Shown one piece after another: positions 37,461 to 50,400 of a stretch of DNA of 64,000 nt. Location: NCBI RefSeq assembly GCF_037975245.1, contig NC_092575.1, forward strand, positions 9,146,001 to 9,210,000, read 5' to 3'. Positions within the stretch are counted from its first letter, which is position 1. Each line of letters begins with the position of its first letter. Both the position numbers and the translations under genes were made by a program. The notes under the pieces were generated by a model. The model did not search any database and was not told the origin of the DNA. It saw only the letters and a list, made by a program, of their open reading frames with translations. The stretch is from Apostichopus japonicus (Eukaryota; Echinodermata; Holothuroidea; Aspidochirotida; Stichopodidae).

Positions 37461-40400
37461 TTACCGAACATTTGATTTATCGGTTCCGAACATTCTATGA
37501 ACAGGTACCGCACATTCGATTGATGGGTATTGCATATTCGATTGAACATTACCGAACATTTGATTGATCGGTTCCGAACATTCGATGAACAGGTACCGCA
37601 CATTCGATTGATCGGTACAGCACATTCGAATTATCGGTACCACACATTCGATTGATAGGTACCGCAATTTCGATTGCTTGGTACCGAACATTCGATTGAT
37701 CGGTACCAAACATTCGATTAATCCGTAGCGCGAATTCGATTGATCGGTACCGAACATTCTATTGATCGGTACCGCATTTTCGATAGATCGGTACCGCATA
37801 TTCGATTGATCGGTACCAAACATATGATAGATCGGTACCACACATTCGATTGATCGGTACCGAACATTACATTGATCGTTACCGAACATTCGAATGATGG
37901 GTATCTCACTTTCGATTGGACGGAACCGAACATTCGATTTATCGCCACCGAACATTTGATAGATCGGTATCGCACATTCGATTGATCGGTACTGCACATT
38001 CGAATTATAGGTATCACAAATTCGATTGATCAGTATTGCACTATCGATTGATCGGTAACGCACATTCGATTGATCGGTACCGCACATTCTATTTATCGGC
38101 CACCGAACATTTGATAGATCGGTACCGCACATTCGATTGATCGGTACCGCACATTCGAATTATAGGTACCACACATTCGATTCATCAGTACAGCACATTC
38201 GATTGATCGGTACCGCACATTTGATTGATCGGTACCGCACATTCGATTGATGGGTATTGCACATTCGATTGAACATTACCGAACATTCGATGGATCGGTT
38301 CCGAAGATTCGATTAATAGGTACCGCTTATTCGATTCATCGGTACCGCACATTCGATTGATCGGTACCGCACATTCTAGTGTTGATTATTGCACATTCGA
38401 TTGAACGGTATTGAACATTCGATTGATCAGTACAGCACATTCGATTGATCGGTACCGAACATTACATTGATCGTTACCGAACATTCGAATGATGGGTATC
38501 TCACTTTCGATTGAACGGAACCGAACATTCGATTTATCGCCACCGAACATTTGATAGATCGGTATCGCACATTCGATTGATCGGTACCGCACATTCGATT
38601 GATCGGTACCGCACATTTGATTGATGGTATTGCACTTTCGATTTAACATTACCGAACATTCGATGGATCGGTTCCGAAGATTCGATTAATAGGTACCGCA
38701 CATTCGATTGATCGGTACCGCACATTTGATTGATCGGTACCGGACATTCGATTGATGGGTTCCGAACATTCGATTAACAGGTACCGCACATTCGCTTGAT
38801 GGGTACTGCACATTCGATTAAACGGTACCGAACATCTAGTTGATTGTTACCGAAAATTCGATTGATCTGTACCACACTTTTGATTCATCGGGACCGAACA
38901 TTCGATTGATCGGTACCGCACATTCGATTGATCGGTACTGCACATTCGATTGATAGGTATCGAACAATCGATTGAGCGGTACCGCACATTCGATTGATCA
39001 ATAACGCACATTCGATTTATCGGCAACGTACATTCGATTCATCGGTACCGCACATTCGATTAATTGGTACCGCACATTCGATTTATCGGTACCGCACATT
39101 CGATTGATCGGTACCGAACATGACATTGATCGTTACCGAACATTCGAATGATGGGTATCTCACTTTCGATTGAACGGAACCGAACATTCGATTTATCGCC
39201 ACCGAACATTTGATAGATCGGTATCGCACATTCGATTTATCGGTACCGCACATTTGATTGATGGTATTGCACTTTCGATTTAACATTACCGAACATTCGA
39301 TGGATCGGTTCCGAAGATTCGATTAATAGGTACCGCACATTCGATTGATCGGTACCGCACATTCGATTGATCGGTACCGGACATTCGATTGATGGGTTCC
39401 GAACATTCGATTAACAGGTACCGCACATTCGATTGATCGGAACAGCACATTCGATTGAACATGACCGAACATTCGATTGTTGACTATTGCACATTCGATT
39501 GAACGGTACCGAACATTGGATTGATCGGTACAGCACATTTAATTGATCGGTACGGAACATTAGATTCATCGGTACCGCACATTCGCTTGATGGGTACTGC
39601 ACATTCGATTAAACGGTACCGAACATTTAATTGATGGGTATCGAACATTCGATTGATCGGTACAGGACATTAGATTGATCGGTACCGAACATTCCATTGA
39701 TCGGTACCGCACATTAGATTGATTGGTACCGAACATTCGATTGATCTGTACCACACTTTTGATTCATCGGGACCTAACATTCGATTGATCGGTACCGCAC
39801 ATTCGATTGATCGGTACCGAACATTCGATTGATCGGTACCAAATTTTATATAGATCGGTACCGCACATTCCATTGTTCGCTACCGAACATTTGATAGATC
39901 GGTACAGTGTATTCGATTGATCGGTATCGCATATTCGAATTATAAGTACCACACATTCGATTGATCAGTACCGCACTTTCGATTGATCGGTAACGCACAT
40001 TCGATTGATCGTTACCGCACATTCGAATTATAGGTACCACACATTCGATTGATCGGTACCACACATTCGATTGATAGGTATGGAACAATCGATTGAGCGG
40101 TACCGCACATTCGATTGATCGGTACCGAACATTCGATTGATCGAATCCATACATTCGATTGATCGGTTCCGAACATTCGATTGATCGGTACCGCACATTC
40201 GATTGATTGGTACAGCACATTCGATTGTTGACTATTGCACATTCGATTGAACGGTACCGACCAATCGATTGATCGATACAGCACATTTAATTGATCGGTA
40301 CGGAACATTAGATTCATCGGTACCGCACATTCGCTTGATGGGTACTGCACATTCGATTAAACGGTACCGAACATTTAATTGATGGGTATCGAACATTCGA

Positions 40401-42398
40401 TTGATCGGTACAGGACATTAGATTGATCGGTACCGAACATTCCATTTATCGGTACCGCACATTAGATTGATTGGTACCGAATATTCGATTGATCTGTACC
40501 ACACTTTTGATTCATCGGGACCGAACATTCACTTGATCGGTACTGCACATTCGACTGATCAATATTGTACATTCGATTGATCGGTACCGCAAATCAAATT
40601 GATCGGTACCGCACATTCGATTGATCGGTACCGCATATTCGATTTTCGGTACCGAACATTCGATTGATCGGTACTGCACATTCGATTGATCGGTACCTAA
40701 CATTCGATTAATCGGTACCGAACATTCGATTGTTCGGTACCGAACATTCGATTGATCGGTACCACATTTTATATAGATCGGTACCGCACATTCCATTGTT
40801 CGCTACCGAACATTTGAGAGATCGGTACAGTGTATTCGATTGATCGGTATCGCAAATTCGAATTATAGGTACCACACATTCGATTGATCAGTACCGCACT
40901 TTCTATTGATCGGTAACCCACATTCGATTGATCGTTACCGCACATTCGAATTATAGGTACCACACATTCGATTGATCGGTACCGAACATTCGATTTATCA
41001 GTATTGCACATTCGATTGATCGGTACCGCACATTCGATTGATCGGTACCGAACGTTCGATTGATCGGTACCGCACATTCGATTGATCGGTAGCGCACGTT
41101 CGATTGATCGGTTCCGCACATTCGATTGATCGGTACCGCACATTCGATTGATGGGTATTGCACATTCGATTGAACATTACCAAACATTCGATGGATCGGT
41201 TCCGAAGATTCGATTAATCGGTTCCGCACATTGAATTGATCGGTACCGAAAATTTTAATTATCGATATCGCACATTCGATTGATCGTTACCGCACATTAG
41301 ATTGATCGATACCGAACATACGGCTGATCAGGACCGCACATTCGATTGATCGGTATCGATAATTCGATTCATCAGTACAGAACATTCGATTCATAGGTAC
41401 CGCACATTCGAATCATCGGTACTATACACTCGATTGATAGTACCGAACAATCGATTGATCGGTACTAATTCGATTGATCGTACCGAACATTCGATTGATC
41501 GCTGACGCACATTGAATTGATCGGTTCCGCACATTCTATTGTTCGGTATTACACATTTGATTAATCGGTACCGCACTTTCGATTGATCGGTACCAAACAT
41601 TCGATTGATCGGTATAGCACACTCGATTGATCGGTACCGCGCATTCGATTGATAGGTACCGAACATACGACTAATCGGTACCCATCATTCGATTGATCGG
41701 TACCGCACATTCGATTGATCGGTACCGAACATTTGATTGATCGGTACCGCACAAACGACTGAAAGGTACCGCACATTCGATTGATCGGTACCGCTTATTC
41801 GATTCATCGGTACCGAACATTCGATTCATTGGTACTGCACATTCGATTTAACATTACCGAACATTTGATTGATCGGTTCCGAACATTCGATTAACAGGTA
41901 CCGCACTCTCGATTGATCGGTACCGCAAATTCGATTGATCGGTACCGTACATTCGATTGTTGACTATTGCACATTCGATTGAACGGTACCGAACATTCGA
42001 TTGATCGGTACAGCACATTTAATTGATCGGTACGGAACATTAGATTCATCGGTACCGCACATTCGCTTGATGGGTACTGCACATTCGATTAAACGGTACC
42101 GAACATTTAATTGATGGGTATCGAGCATTCGATTGATCGGTACAGGACATTAGATTGATCGGTACCGAACATTCCATTTATCGGTACCGCACATTAGATT
42201 GATTGGTACCGAAAATTCGATTGATCTGTACCACACTTTTGATTCATCGGGACCGAACATTCACTTGATCGGTACTGCACATTCGACTGATCAATATTGT
42301 ACATTCGATTGATCGGTACCGCATATTCGATTTTCGGTACCGCATATTCGATTGATCGGTACTGCACATTCGATTGATCGGTACTCTCTTAAAATGAT

Positions 42399-42610
42399 AG
42401 ACTGAAGAATTCAGTCTTCTGTGAGACTGAATTTTTTTTCAGTGTTATACACTGAGCTTAGACTGAGAAACACCTACTTAGACTATATTTTCAGTTACAC
42501 CGTTCAGTCGCTGTTTTGGACTGACTGTATTAACCAATCAGCTAATCACATGTGGCAGGGCATCTTACCATTTTCAGTCTCTGTATTCCACTGAAAAATG
42601 TATCCAATCA
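42399..42610. repeat. Left subterminal AGACTGAA/TTCAGTCT cluster
   Basis: At least eight GACTGA or TCAGTC motifs in both orientations within ~210 bp of the left end of the TIR transposon, matching the denser cluster at the right end. Confidence 0.8.
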
Positions 42611-42821
42611 GAGAATAGAAATGCGCCTACGTCATCCGAAAACTTGCAACTACGCCGCACAGAAATAAGTGACAACGAGCGCTACAATTTGTGTACATAT
42701 ATACTACTATATTCTTCGCTTAGCCAGGTACTCGCTGTACTGTACGTACGCACGCCGTACACACAGCTAGGCATGAACGAGACAGACGACCGTATGTCTA
42801 AGCTAGAGTAAAGGTTATAAA

Positions 42822-42897
42822 TTAGCAATTGCTGAGTCTTTAAGAACTTTTCTTACAAATAAAGGTTTCCACGAAGAAGTGATAACAGTGTTCGAGG
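42822..42897 (+). other. Exon-like block, possible SAM-domain start
   Basis: Reads LAIAESLRTFLTN, KGFHEEVITVFE and then a strong donor-like GGTATGTATG (GT at 42898). The spacing of Leu, Phe and the KGF..EVI..F pattern resembles the first helices of a SAM domain; this is inference from a short peptide. An ATG at 42773 opens MNETDDRMSKLE and then stops at 42809-42811, one base out of frame with the block, so either a frameshift or another upstream border is involved. It lies 0.4 kb inside the TIR transposon. Confidence 0.4.
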
Positions 42898-43059
42898 GTA
42901 TGTATGTATGTTTTTTGTTGTTTTCCAATTAATACAGAATAAAAGCTTGGCAGTTCGTAACGTTAGTCATTCTAGGCTTGTGCGTGAGGTAGGCCTAGCT
43001 AGGCTGTACTATAGCAAATAGGGCCTAGGCTATTATAATTGGTGGGGCCTATTTACACG

Positions 43060-43890
43060 ATCGTCGGGCGAATAAGCACGCCGGTCCTGCATATGTACCC
43101 GATCGTCGGGCAAATCAGCCCGCCTGTCCTGCATATGTTCCCGATCGTCGGGCGAATAAGCACTCTTGTCCTGCAATATGTACTCAATCGTCCCAAAATG
43201 AATCTAGCCTAGGCCTAGGCTAGGTTAACCTCATAACAAATACTTGAACATAATAATGCTCAAGAAATTGCAAAACACAGTACTATTATGCATAGATTGT
43301 AAGCACCCTTAATTATTTGAAAAATGTAGTTACTGCTACAGCCATTACAGCATGAAGCTATCACTGTACCAGATCGTCGGGCAAATTAGCCCGCATGTCC
43401 TGCATATGTACTCAATCGTCGGGCGAATATGCACGCTTGTTAGGACTGCAATATGTACTCGATTGTCCCAAATAAATCTAGGCTAGGATAACCTCATTAC
43501 AAATACTTGAACATAATAATGCTCAAGAAATTGCAAAACACAGTACTATTATGCATAGATTGTAAGCACCCTTAATTATTTAAAAAAATGTAGTGACTGC
43601 TACAGCCATTACAGCATTAAGCTATCACGGTACCAGATCGTCGGGCAAATTAGCCCGCCTGTCCTGCATATGTACCCAATCGTCGGGCGAATAAGCACGC
43701 TTGTCAGGACTGCAATATGTACTCGATCGTCCCAAATGAATCTAGGCTAGGTTAACCTCATAACAAATACTTGAACATAATAATGCTCAAGAAATTGCAA
43801 AACACAGTACTATTATGCATAGATTGTAAGCACCTAATTATTTGAAAAATGTAGTTACTGCTACAGCCATTACAGCATGAAGCTAACAAG
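43060..43890 (+). repeat. ~264-bp tandem repeat, three copies, inside the transposon
   Basis: ACAAATACTTGAACATAATA recurs at 43236, 43499 and 43763. Each unit also holds one to three short sub-repeats beginning GATCGTCGGGC and ending CCTGCATATGTAC, an AGGCTAGG string, and TGTAGTTACTGCTACAGCC. Copies are very similar apart from small indels. Confidence 0.9.
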
Positions 43891-44505
43891 ATTCTGTCAA
43901 ACCATTACCATTGTATTTAAATCATGTGGAAACTGGAAAAGAATTGGTATGCTTTTGTTATTTTATTAAACATATAGTGGGCCATCAGTTTTATTATGAG
44001 ATTTTACAGTAATATTACCATTCACTAATCTTATGAAATCAGTTTCTTTTACAAGCAGATAGACATATTAGTGAAATCAGTAGGCTAAAATGTAAATCAT
44101 ATTCCTTGTTCACTGGTTTTCTATGCTGATGTAATGGAATCAGGAGATGTCATGAACAATTTATCCTTAAAAAGAGAAATCTCTGAAAACAACTAACAAA
44201 AATCCTTGCTTGGTAACCATGCACCTGCCAAAATCAACATGATAACCCATAAATGTTAGGTTGAATTTGAATCCACCTTCACATAACACACCTCACCCAC
44301 CATGGATGACATATTGCTGCCTATCGTGAATTGATATATCTCCTTCGTACAATGCCAGTCGTGTTCTTGTTTCTCCATTCTCTCCTAAATATTAGTCTAG
44401 TCCACATCGAACTCTACCTCTCAACATATCTTTTTTTTAAGAATGTTTTGATTTATACCATATTGCTTGTCCTTTATCACATTTATTTTTATCTTCACCA
44501 AACAG

Positions 44506-44652
44506 GAGGGCACAGATATTGAGAGTGCAGCACAGGGCAGACAAGGACAATATTGGCAGCCTTTCATCCTATCTCTCGGACCAGAATTGAACCCCAAACA
44601 ATTCTTCATTGTGGCAGATAAACTGGCCATTCCAGCAGGGACAGAGGCGTAG
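44506..44652 (+). other. Exon-like block with stop, unrecognised protein
   Basis: Acceptor-like TTCACCAAACAG ends at 44505. The frame then reads EGTDIESAAQGRQGQYWQ, PFILSLGPELNPKQFFIVAD and KLAIPAGTEA, stopping at TAG 44650-44652 (48 codons). The PFILSLG...QFFIVADKLAIPAG part looks like a conserved beta-rich segment rather than chance sequence, but I do not recognise the family. It could be a terminal exon of a gene carried by the TIR transposon, or the donor side of a truncated exon. Confidence 0.42.
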
Positions 44653-44659
44653 AACATAC

Positions 44660-46980
44660 ATTTAACATAGACTATGCTCCCCCTCTACAACACTAGTTTT
44701 GTGAGTTCCATGCTTCCATGGTGTATGGAATTTTGCAACCAACAGAAGTGAAGTCTCTCGTCCGTATCCTTGCCTCATCTATAAGGGCAGCCAGCATGGA
44801 GTAACTTCAAGGAGTGAATGTTACTTTTTTATTGCTCTGTAGTCCGGAACCACGTGTGTCAGCATGGAGTAGCTTTAAAAGGGTGTGAAGGCTCGCGCAA
44901 AAGAACGTCTAATGCCGGTATTCTGACCTAGTTTCGAATGAGGTGTAACAGAAGTGTTAGACACTGCCATCGATCCCAGAAAATACAAACACAGCTTGCT
45001 ACCGTCGGTAATTAGACACTAGTGTACAGTCAGTACATACAGCTGCGGTCAATACCCACATGACAGTGTATAAACGATACAGCGATGAACATCTCAGGTC
45101 CATCTAAAGATATCAAGGTATCACGTTTCATTACTGTCTGTCTTTTTTAGCGACACGAACAAACATCACTTGCAAGCAACAGAAAGTTAACTTTTTCAGA
45201 TGGCTGCATGCTGTTTGGGACAAGTTTTCAATGCCTTTAAGGAGTAACTAACACATACCCTAAAACGTTAAATTGATAACCTTGAATTTACCAACAGTTT
45301 TATATAAATAGGGAGGGCTCCAGAAATAAATAATTAATTGATTTTTGGTTTATAAAAATGTTTTTTAATGATACTGATCTAATTATGAATGTTATTAAAC
45401 AAACACCTAGTTGCCAAAAAACTTTGTTGTATGATTTTTCGAGCATGTTATTTTAATGTTTACTTTAATGTTCCCACATTTCACTGCACTCACTATGTTG
45501 AAGGTTTATTTAATTAAGCAATTAATTAAGCTAATATTATTTATTGTGCACAATATTCCATAATTTGTTCCATGAAAAGGAAGTAACCTGATTATTATGA
45601 AGTCAGTAACTGTAGAAAATTCCATTTGAGAATATCCTATCCTCATTATTCCCCCCCCCCCCATTTTTTTTTTAATTTGAGTGATGTAATGAGTCAAAAC
45701 TGTTTCAATTTTTTAGTCGACTCTCGAGTGACATCTCTTTTCAGCTAGAGGCCACATTAAATGATTCACGTCAGATAATTTATAAAACTTCAAAATTTGA
45801 TTGAAATCCCAATCACAATCACTATATGATTACTATCAGAAAGTAAAGAAATGTTTGAGGGTGATATAATAGTCCATGTACTGTTTTTGCATACAAATTT
45901 GCTTTATATGAATGCCATATCATGAAATCGTGAATGCAGTATATAATAATTCATGTTTATCTAATAGCCACTATGAAGTTAGTGCCTTGTAATGAAGTAA
46001 CTGCTTGTAATATTTTGTTTTGTGTGTGCTGGATAATGACTTTCAGCAATCGCCAATCTATATCATTGAAACACAAAGTATTAAATGTTGACCGCACTGA
46101 TATATAGTTTAACCATTCCTGATATTTTATAAATAACCTGCTGAAAATTTGTCATATGTTTTCCCCATTTTGAAATCATTCTAAGAAATTGTTGCTACTA
46201 TACATTAATGATTCACAACTGGAAAAAAGGCAATGTACCAGATCAATTGTACTATCGTCGTGTTTCCATCCTATCCCTTTTGTAAAGGCAGGATCGTATA
46301 GTTACTATATCCTTTACAGTGGAAAATTTAAAGTTCAGTGAGATCGGGAGATGGGATCGGCTGGGTATATAACGACTCAATTTACAGCTGTGTTGTCAAT
46401 GAATTCCAGGGTATTACCACCTGGTGGTGACATACAAAGAATTTAAAGTACTTTCTGTTGCAGTGGTGTTGCCAGACATTTGAATATTGGTTGGTGATAT
46501 GTTTATTTGTGAATTCCCTCTCGGGGGAGGGGTTCCCCAGGCCACCCATTGGCGACAGCACTGATCTGTTCTCAGCTCACCTAATCCTTTTCAAAAAAAA
46601 TTAAAGAACATTTTAGATGGCCCAATTCAAGCAGAAATTTGACAGATTAATATTGAACTGAAAATATGTCACTGTTATGTAAAGTATCTTTATAATTTGA
46701 ACGTTTGTTGGAAAGATAACATGTTTTGTTGAACATCCCTCAGAATATTGTAGTTTTTTTTTTAATATGATAACGAAAATTAAATAAGAATATATAAGTG
46801 GGTTAGTGGAAATAAAATTACTGTTCGGTGGATATTGACAATTATATTTCTTGATGGAATACCATTTTTAATGTACTTTTTGTGTGACTGTCACAACGAT
46901 TTTCTGGTCTTTATAGCCTAACATGATTTGATGTGAAGGCGAAGTCACTCCATGAAGTAGCACCTTTCAGCAAATTCCCC
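44660..46980. other. Transposon interior, mostly non-coding
   Basis: AT-rich. CAGCATGGAGTA occurs twice (near 44800 and 44860). A C run of ~14 followed by a T run lies near 45650. A very short possible first exon, MNISGPSKDIK at 45085-45117 followed by GTATCA, is too short to trust. No transposase seen. Confidence 0.5.
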
Positions 46981-46991
46981 TGCATTAACAG

Positions 46992-47073
46992 ATCATTGAA
47001 TGTTGTCTTTGATGACCTTAAATGCATCTATATTGAAGAATTCCAGCACTTAGCCAACACGGAGGATCAATAG
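46992..47073 (+). other. Short exon-like block near the right end of the transposon
   Basis: Acceptor-like CCTGCATTAACAG ends at 46991. The frame that reads SLNVVFDDLKCIYIEEF then QHLANTEDQ runs to TAG 47071-47073. Only 26 codons and no family recognised; listed because it sits just inside the subterminal repeats where a last exon of a carried gene would end. Confidence 0.25.
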
Positions 47074-47142
47074 AAAAGCTTGTTCAATCCAGAATTTGCA
47101 GTTTATAAGATTGACAGTATAGCTGTGATGTGTAATAATTCA

Positions 47143-47420
47143 GTCTAAAGGACCGACTGTTCAGTCTGATATCAGTCTAATAGACTGAAAGTATTCAATC
47201 TAATTAAGACTGGTGCTGCAATAAATCAGTCTAAACTGCTGACTGTTCAGTCTAAAGTGGTTTGATTTTCAGTCTATTAGACTGAAGAGTATTCAGTCTA
47301 ATTAAGACTGACCTTCAGTCTTTACATTTCAGACTGGAATTCAGTCTAAGTAGTCTGATCCCTTATCCCATCCATCGTTAGACTGAAATTTCAGTCGATT
47401 AGACTGAAATTTCAGTCTCT
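47143..47420. repeat. Right subterminal AGACTGAA/TTCAGTCT cluster
   Basis: More than fifteen TTCAGTCTA/TAGACTGAA-type motifs in both orientations, several forming local palindromes such as TTCAGTCTATTAGACTGAA, directly inside the right terminal inverted repeat. Confidence 0.88.
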
Positions 47421-47433
47421 CATTTTAAGAGAG

Positions 47434-50400
47434 TACCTAACATTCGATTGATCGGTACCGAACATTAGATTAATCGGTACCGAACATTCCATTGTTCGCT
47501 ACCGAACATTTGAGAGATCGGTACAGTGTATTCGATTGATCGGTATCGCATATTCGAATTATAGGTACCACACATTCGATTGATCAGTACCGCACTTTCG
47601 ATTGATCGGTAACGCACATTCGATTGATCGGTATCGCACATTCGATTGATCGGTACCGAACGTTCGATTAATCCGTATCGCGAATTCGATTGATTGCTAC
47701 CGAAATTCGATATATTGGTATCGCATATTCGATTTATCTTTGCATATTCGATAGATGGGTACTAAACATTTCATTGATCGGTACCGAACATTCGACTAAA
47801 CGGTACCGAATATTCGACTGATAGGTACCACTCATTCGATTGATCGGAACCGCAAATTCGATTGATCGGTACCGAATATTCGATTGATCGGTAGCACTCA
47901 TTCGATTAATCCGTATCGCGAATTCCATTGATCGGTACCGAACATTCGATTGATGGGTACCGAACATTCGATTAATCCGTATCGCGAATTCGATTGATCG
48001 GTACCGAACATTCGATTGATCGGTACCGCATATTCGATTGATCGGTACCTCGAATTCGATTGATCGGTACCGAACATTCGATTAATCCGTATCGCGAATT
48101 CGATTGATCGGTACCGAACATTCGATTGATCGGTACCGCATATTCGAATAATCGGTACCGCGAATTCGATTGATCGGTACCGAACATTCGATTGATTGGT
48201 ATCGCACATTCGATTAATCATTGCACATTAGATAGATGGGTACTAAACATTCGATAGATCGGTAACGATGATTTGCTTGATCGATACCGCACATTCGACT
48301 CTTTGGTGTCACACATTCGATTGATCCGTACCTCACATTCGATTGATCAGTATCGCACATTCGATAATGCGGTTCCACACATTCGATTTATCAATACCTC
48401 ACATTCGATTGATCGTTAACGCACATTCGATTGATCAATACCGATGCTTAGATTAATCGGTACCGCAATTTCAATTGATCGGTACCGAACATTAGATTAC
48501 TCGGTACCGCACATTCGAAAGATTGGTATTGCACATTCCATTGATCAGGACCGAACACTCGATTGATCGGTACCGAACATTAGATGGATCGGATCTGCAT
48601 ATTTGATTAATAAGTTCCGCAAATTTGATTCATGGGTATTGCAACTTCGATTGATCGGTACCCCAATCGATAGATCGGTACCGCACATTCGATTGATCGT
48701 TATCGCACATTCGAATGATAGGTACCACACGTTCTATTGATCAGTATGGCACATTCGTTTAATCGGTACCGAACATTCGATTGATCGTACCGAACATTCG
48801 ATTGATCGGTACCGCACATTCGATTGATCGGTACCGTACATTCGATTGATCATTGCATATTCGATTGATCGGTACCGCACTTTCGATTGTTCGATACCGC
48901 ACATTCGATTGATCGGTACCGCACATTCGATTGATCGGTACCGAACATTCGATTGATTAAATCCATACATTCGATTGATCGGTACCGATGATTCAATTGA
49001 ACGGTACCGAACATTCGATTGATTGGTATTGAACATGCGATTGATCGGTACCGCACATTCAATTGATCGGTATCGAACATACGATTTATCGGTACCGCAC
49101 ATTCGATTTATCGGTAACGCACATTCAACTGATCGGTACCGACTATTCGATTGATCGGTACCACTCATTCGATTGATCGGAACCGCAAATTCGATTGATC
49201 GGTACCGAACTTTCGAAGTATTGGTACCGAACATACGATTAATCCGTATCGCGAATTCGAATGATCGGTACTGAATATTCTATTAATCGGTACCGCATAT
49301 TCGATTGATCGGTACCGCACAATCGATTGATCAATAACGCACATTTAATTTATTGGTACCGCACATTCGATTGATCGGGACCGCACATTCGATTGATCAA
49401 TAACGCACATTCGATTTATCGGCAACGTACATTCGATTTATCGGTACCGCACATTCGATTGATCGGTACCGGACATTCGATTGATCGGTAACGCACATTC
49501 GATTGATCGGAACTGCACATTCGATTTATCGGTACAGCACATTCGATTGATTGATACCGCACATTTGATTTATCGGTAACGCACATTCGATTGATCAGTA
49601 TCGCACATTCGATTGATTGGTATCGCACATTCGATTTATCATTGCACATTCGATAGATGGGAACTAAACATTTCACTGATCGGCACCGAACATTCCATTG
49701 ATCGGTACCGCACATTCGACTGAACGGTACCGAATATTCGATTGATCATTTCAACTTATTCGATTGATCGGAACCTCAAATTCGATTGATCGGTACCGAA
49801 CATTCGAATTATCGGTACCGAACATTCGATTAATCCGTATTGCGAATTCGATTGATCGGTACCGCATATTCGAATAATCGGTACCGCACATTCGATATAT
49901 CGGTACCACACATTTGATAGATTGTTACGGCACATCCGATTCATCAGTACCGAACATTCGATCAATAGGTACCGCACATTCGATTGCCTGGTATTGCACA
50001 TTCGATTGATCTATATCGAACATTCGATTGATCGGTACCGAACATAAGATGGATCGGTACTGCACATTCGATCAATAGGTACCGCACATTCGATTGATGG
50101 GCATTGCACATTCGATTGATCGATACAGCACATTCGATTGACCTGTACCACCATTTCGATTGATCGGTATCGAACATTCGATTGATCGGTACCGCACATT
50201 CGATTGATCGGTACCGAATATTCGATTGATCAAATCCATACATTCGATTGATCGGTACCGATGATTCAATTGAACGGTACCGAACATTCGATTGATTGGT
50301 ATTGAACATTCGATTGATCGGTACCGCACATTCGATTGATCGGTACCGCACATATGACTGAACGTTACCGTATATTCGATTTATCAGTACCGAACGCTCG

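Larger units (their letters stand above)
19364..42383 (+). repeat. 22-bp satellite, left arm (main block)
   Basis: About 23 kb of a 22-bp monomer whose core is TTCGATTGATCGGTACCG followed by CACA or AACA. The core CGGTACCG is a palindrome, extended to TCGGTACCGA in the AACA variant. Frequent variants are TTTATC or TAGATC for TTGATC, CGTTACC or CGGTAAC for CGGTACC, and GAACAGG-type units. Monomer length is kept almost everywhere. The first ~200 bp and the last ~1 kb are more diverged than the interior. The minus strand has no stop in any frame, giving 22-residue periodic frames (RYRSIECAVPINRMCGTD) that I regard as non-coding. Three CpGs per monomer. Confidence 0.97.
42384..47433. mobile_element. 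~5.05-kb TIR DNA transposon inserted in the 22-bp satellite
   Basis: The left end CTCTCTTAAAATGATAGAC and the right end (inverse) CTCTCTTAAAATGAGAGAC differ at one base over the ~23 bp that match. Flanks are GGTA / TACC, so the duplication is TA, or GTAC if the ends are taken 1 bp further in; the palindromic target makes these indistinguishable. Both ends carry many AGACTGAA/TTCAGTCT motifs (42399-42610 and 47143-47420), likely transposase-binding repeats. The interior holds a ~264-bp tandem repeat and a few exon-like pieces but no recognised transposase. Superfamily unassigned; TA target would suit Tc1/mariner-like elements. Confidence 0.88.

Noticed and set aside
45085-45117. First exon MNISGPSKDIK with a donor-like GTATCA
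   Set aside because: Eleven codons are too few and the donor is weak.
42384-47433. Assigning the TIR transposon to a named superfamily
   Set aside because: No transposase is recognised and the palindromic GTAC target hides whether the duplication is 2 or 4 bp.
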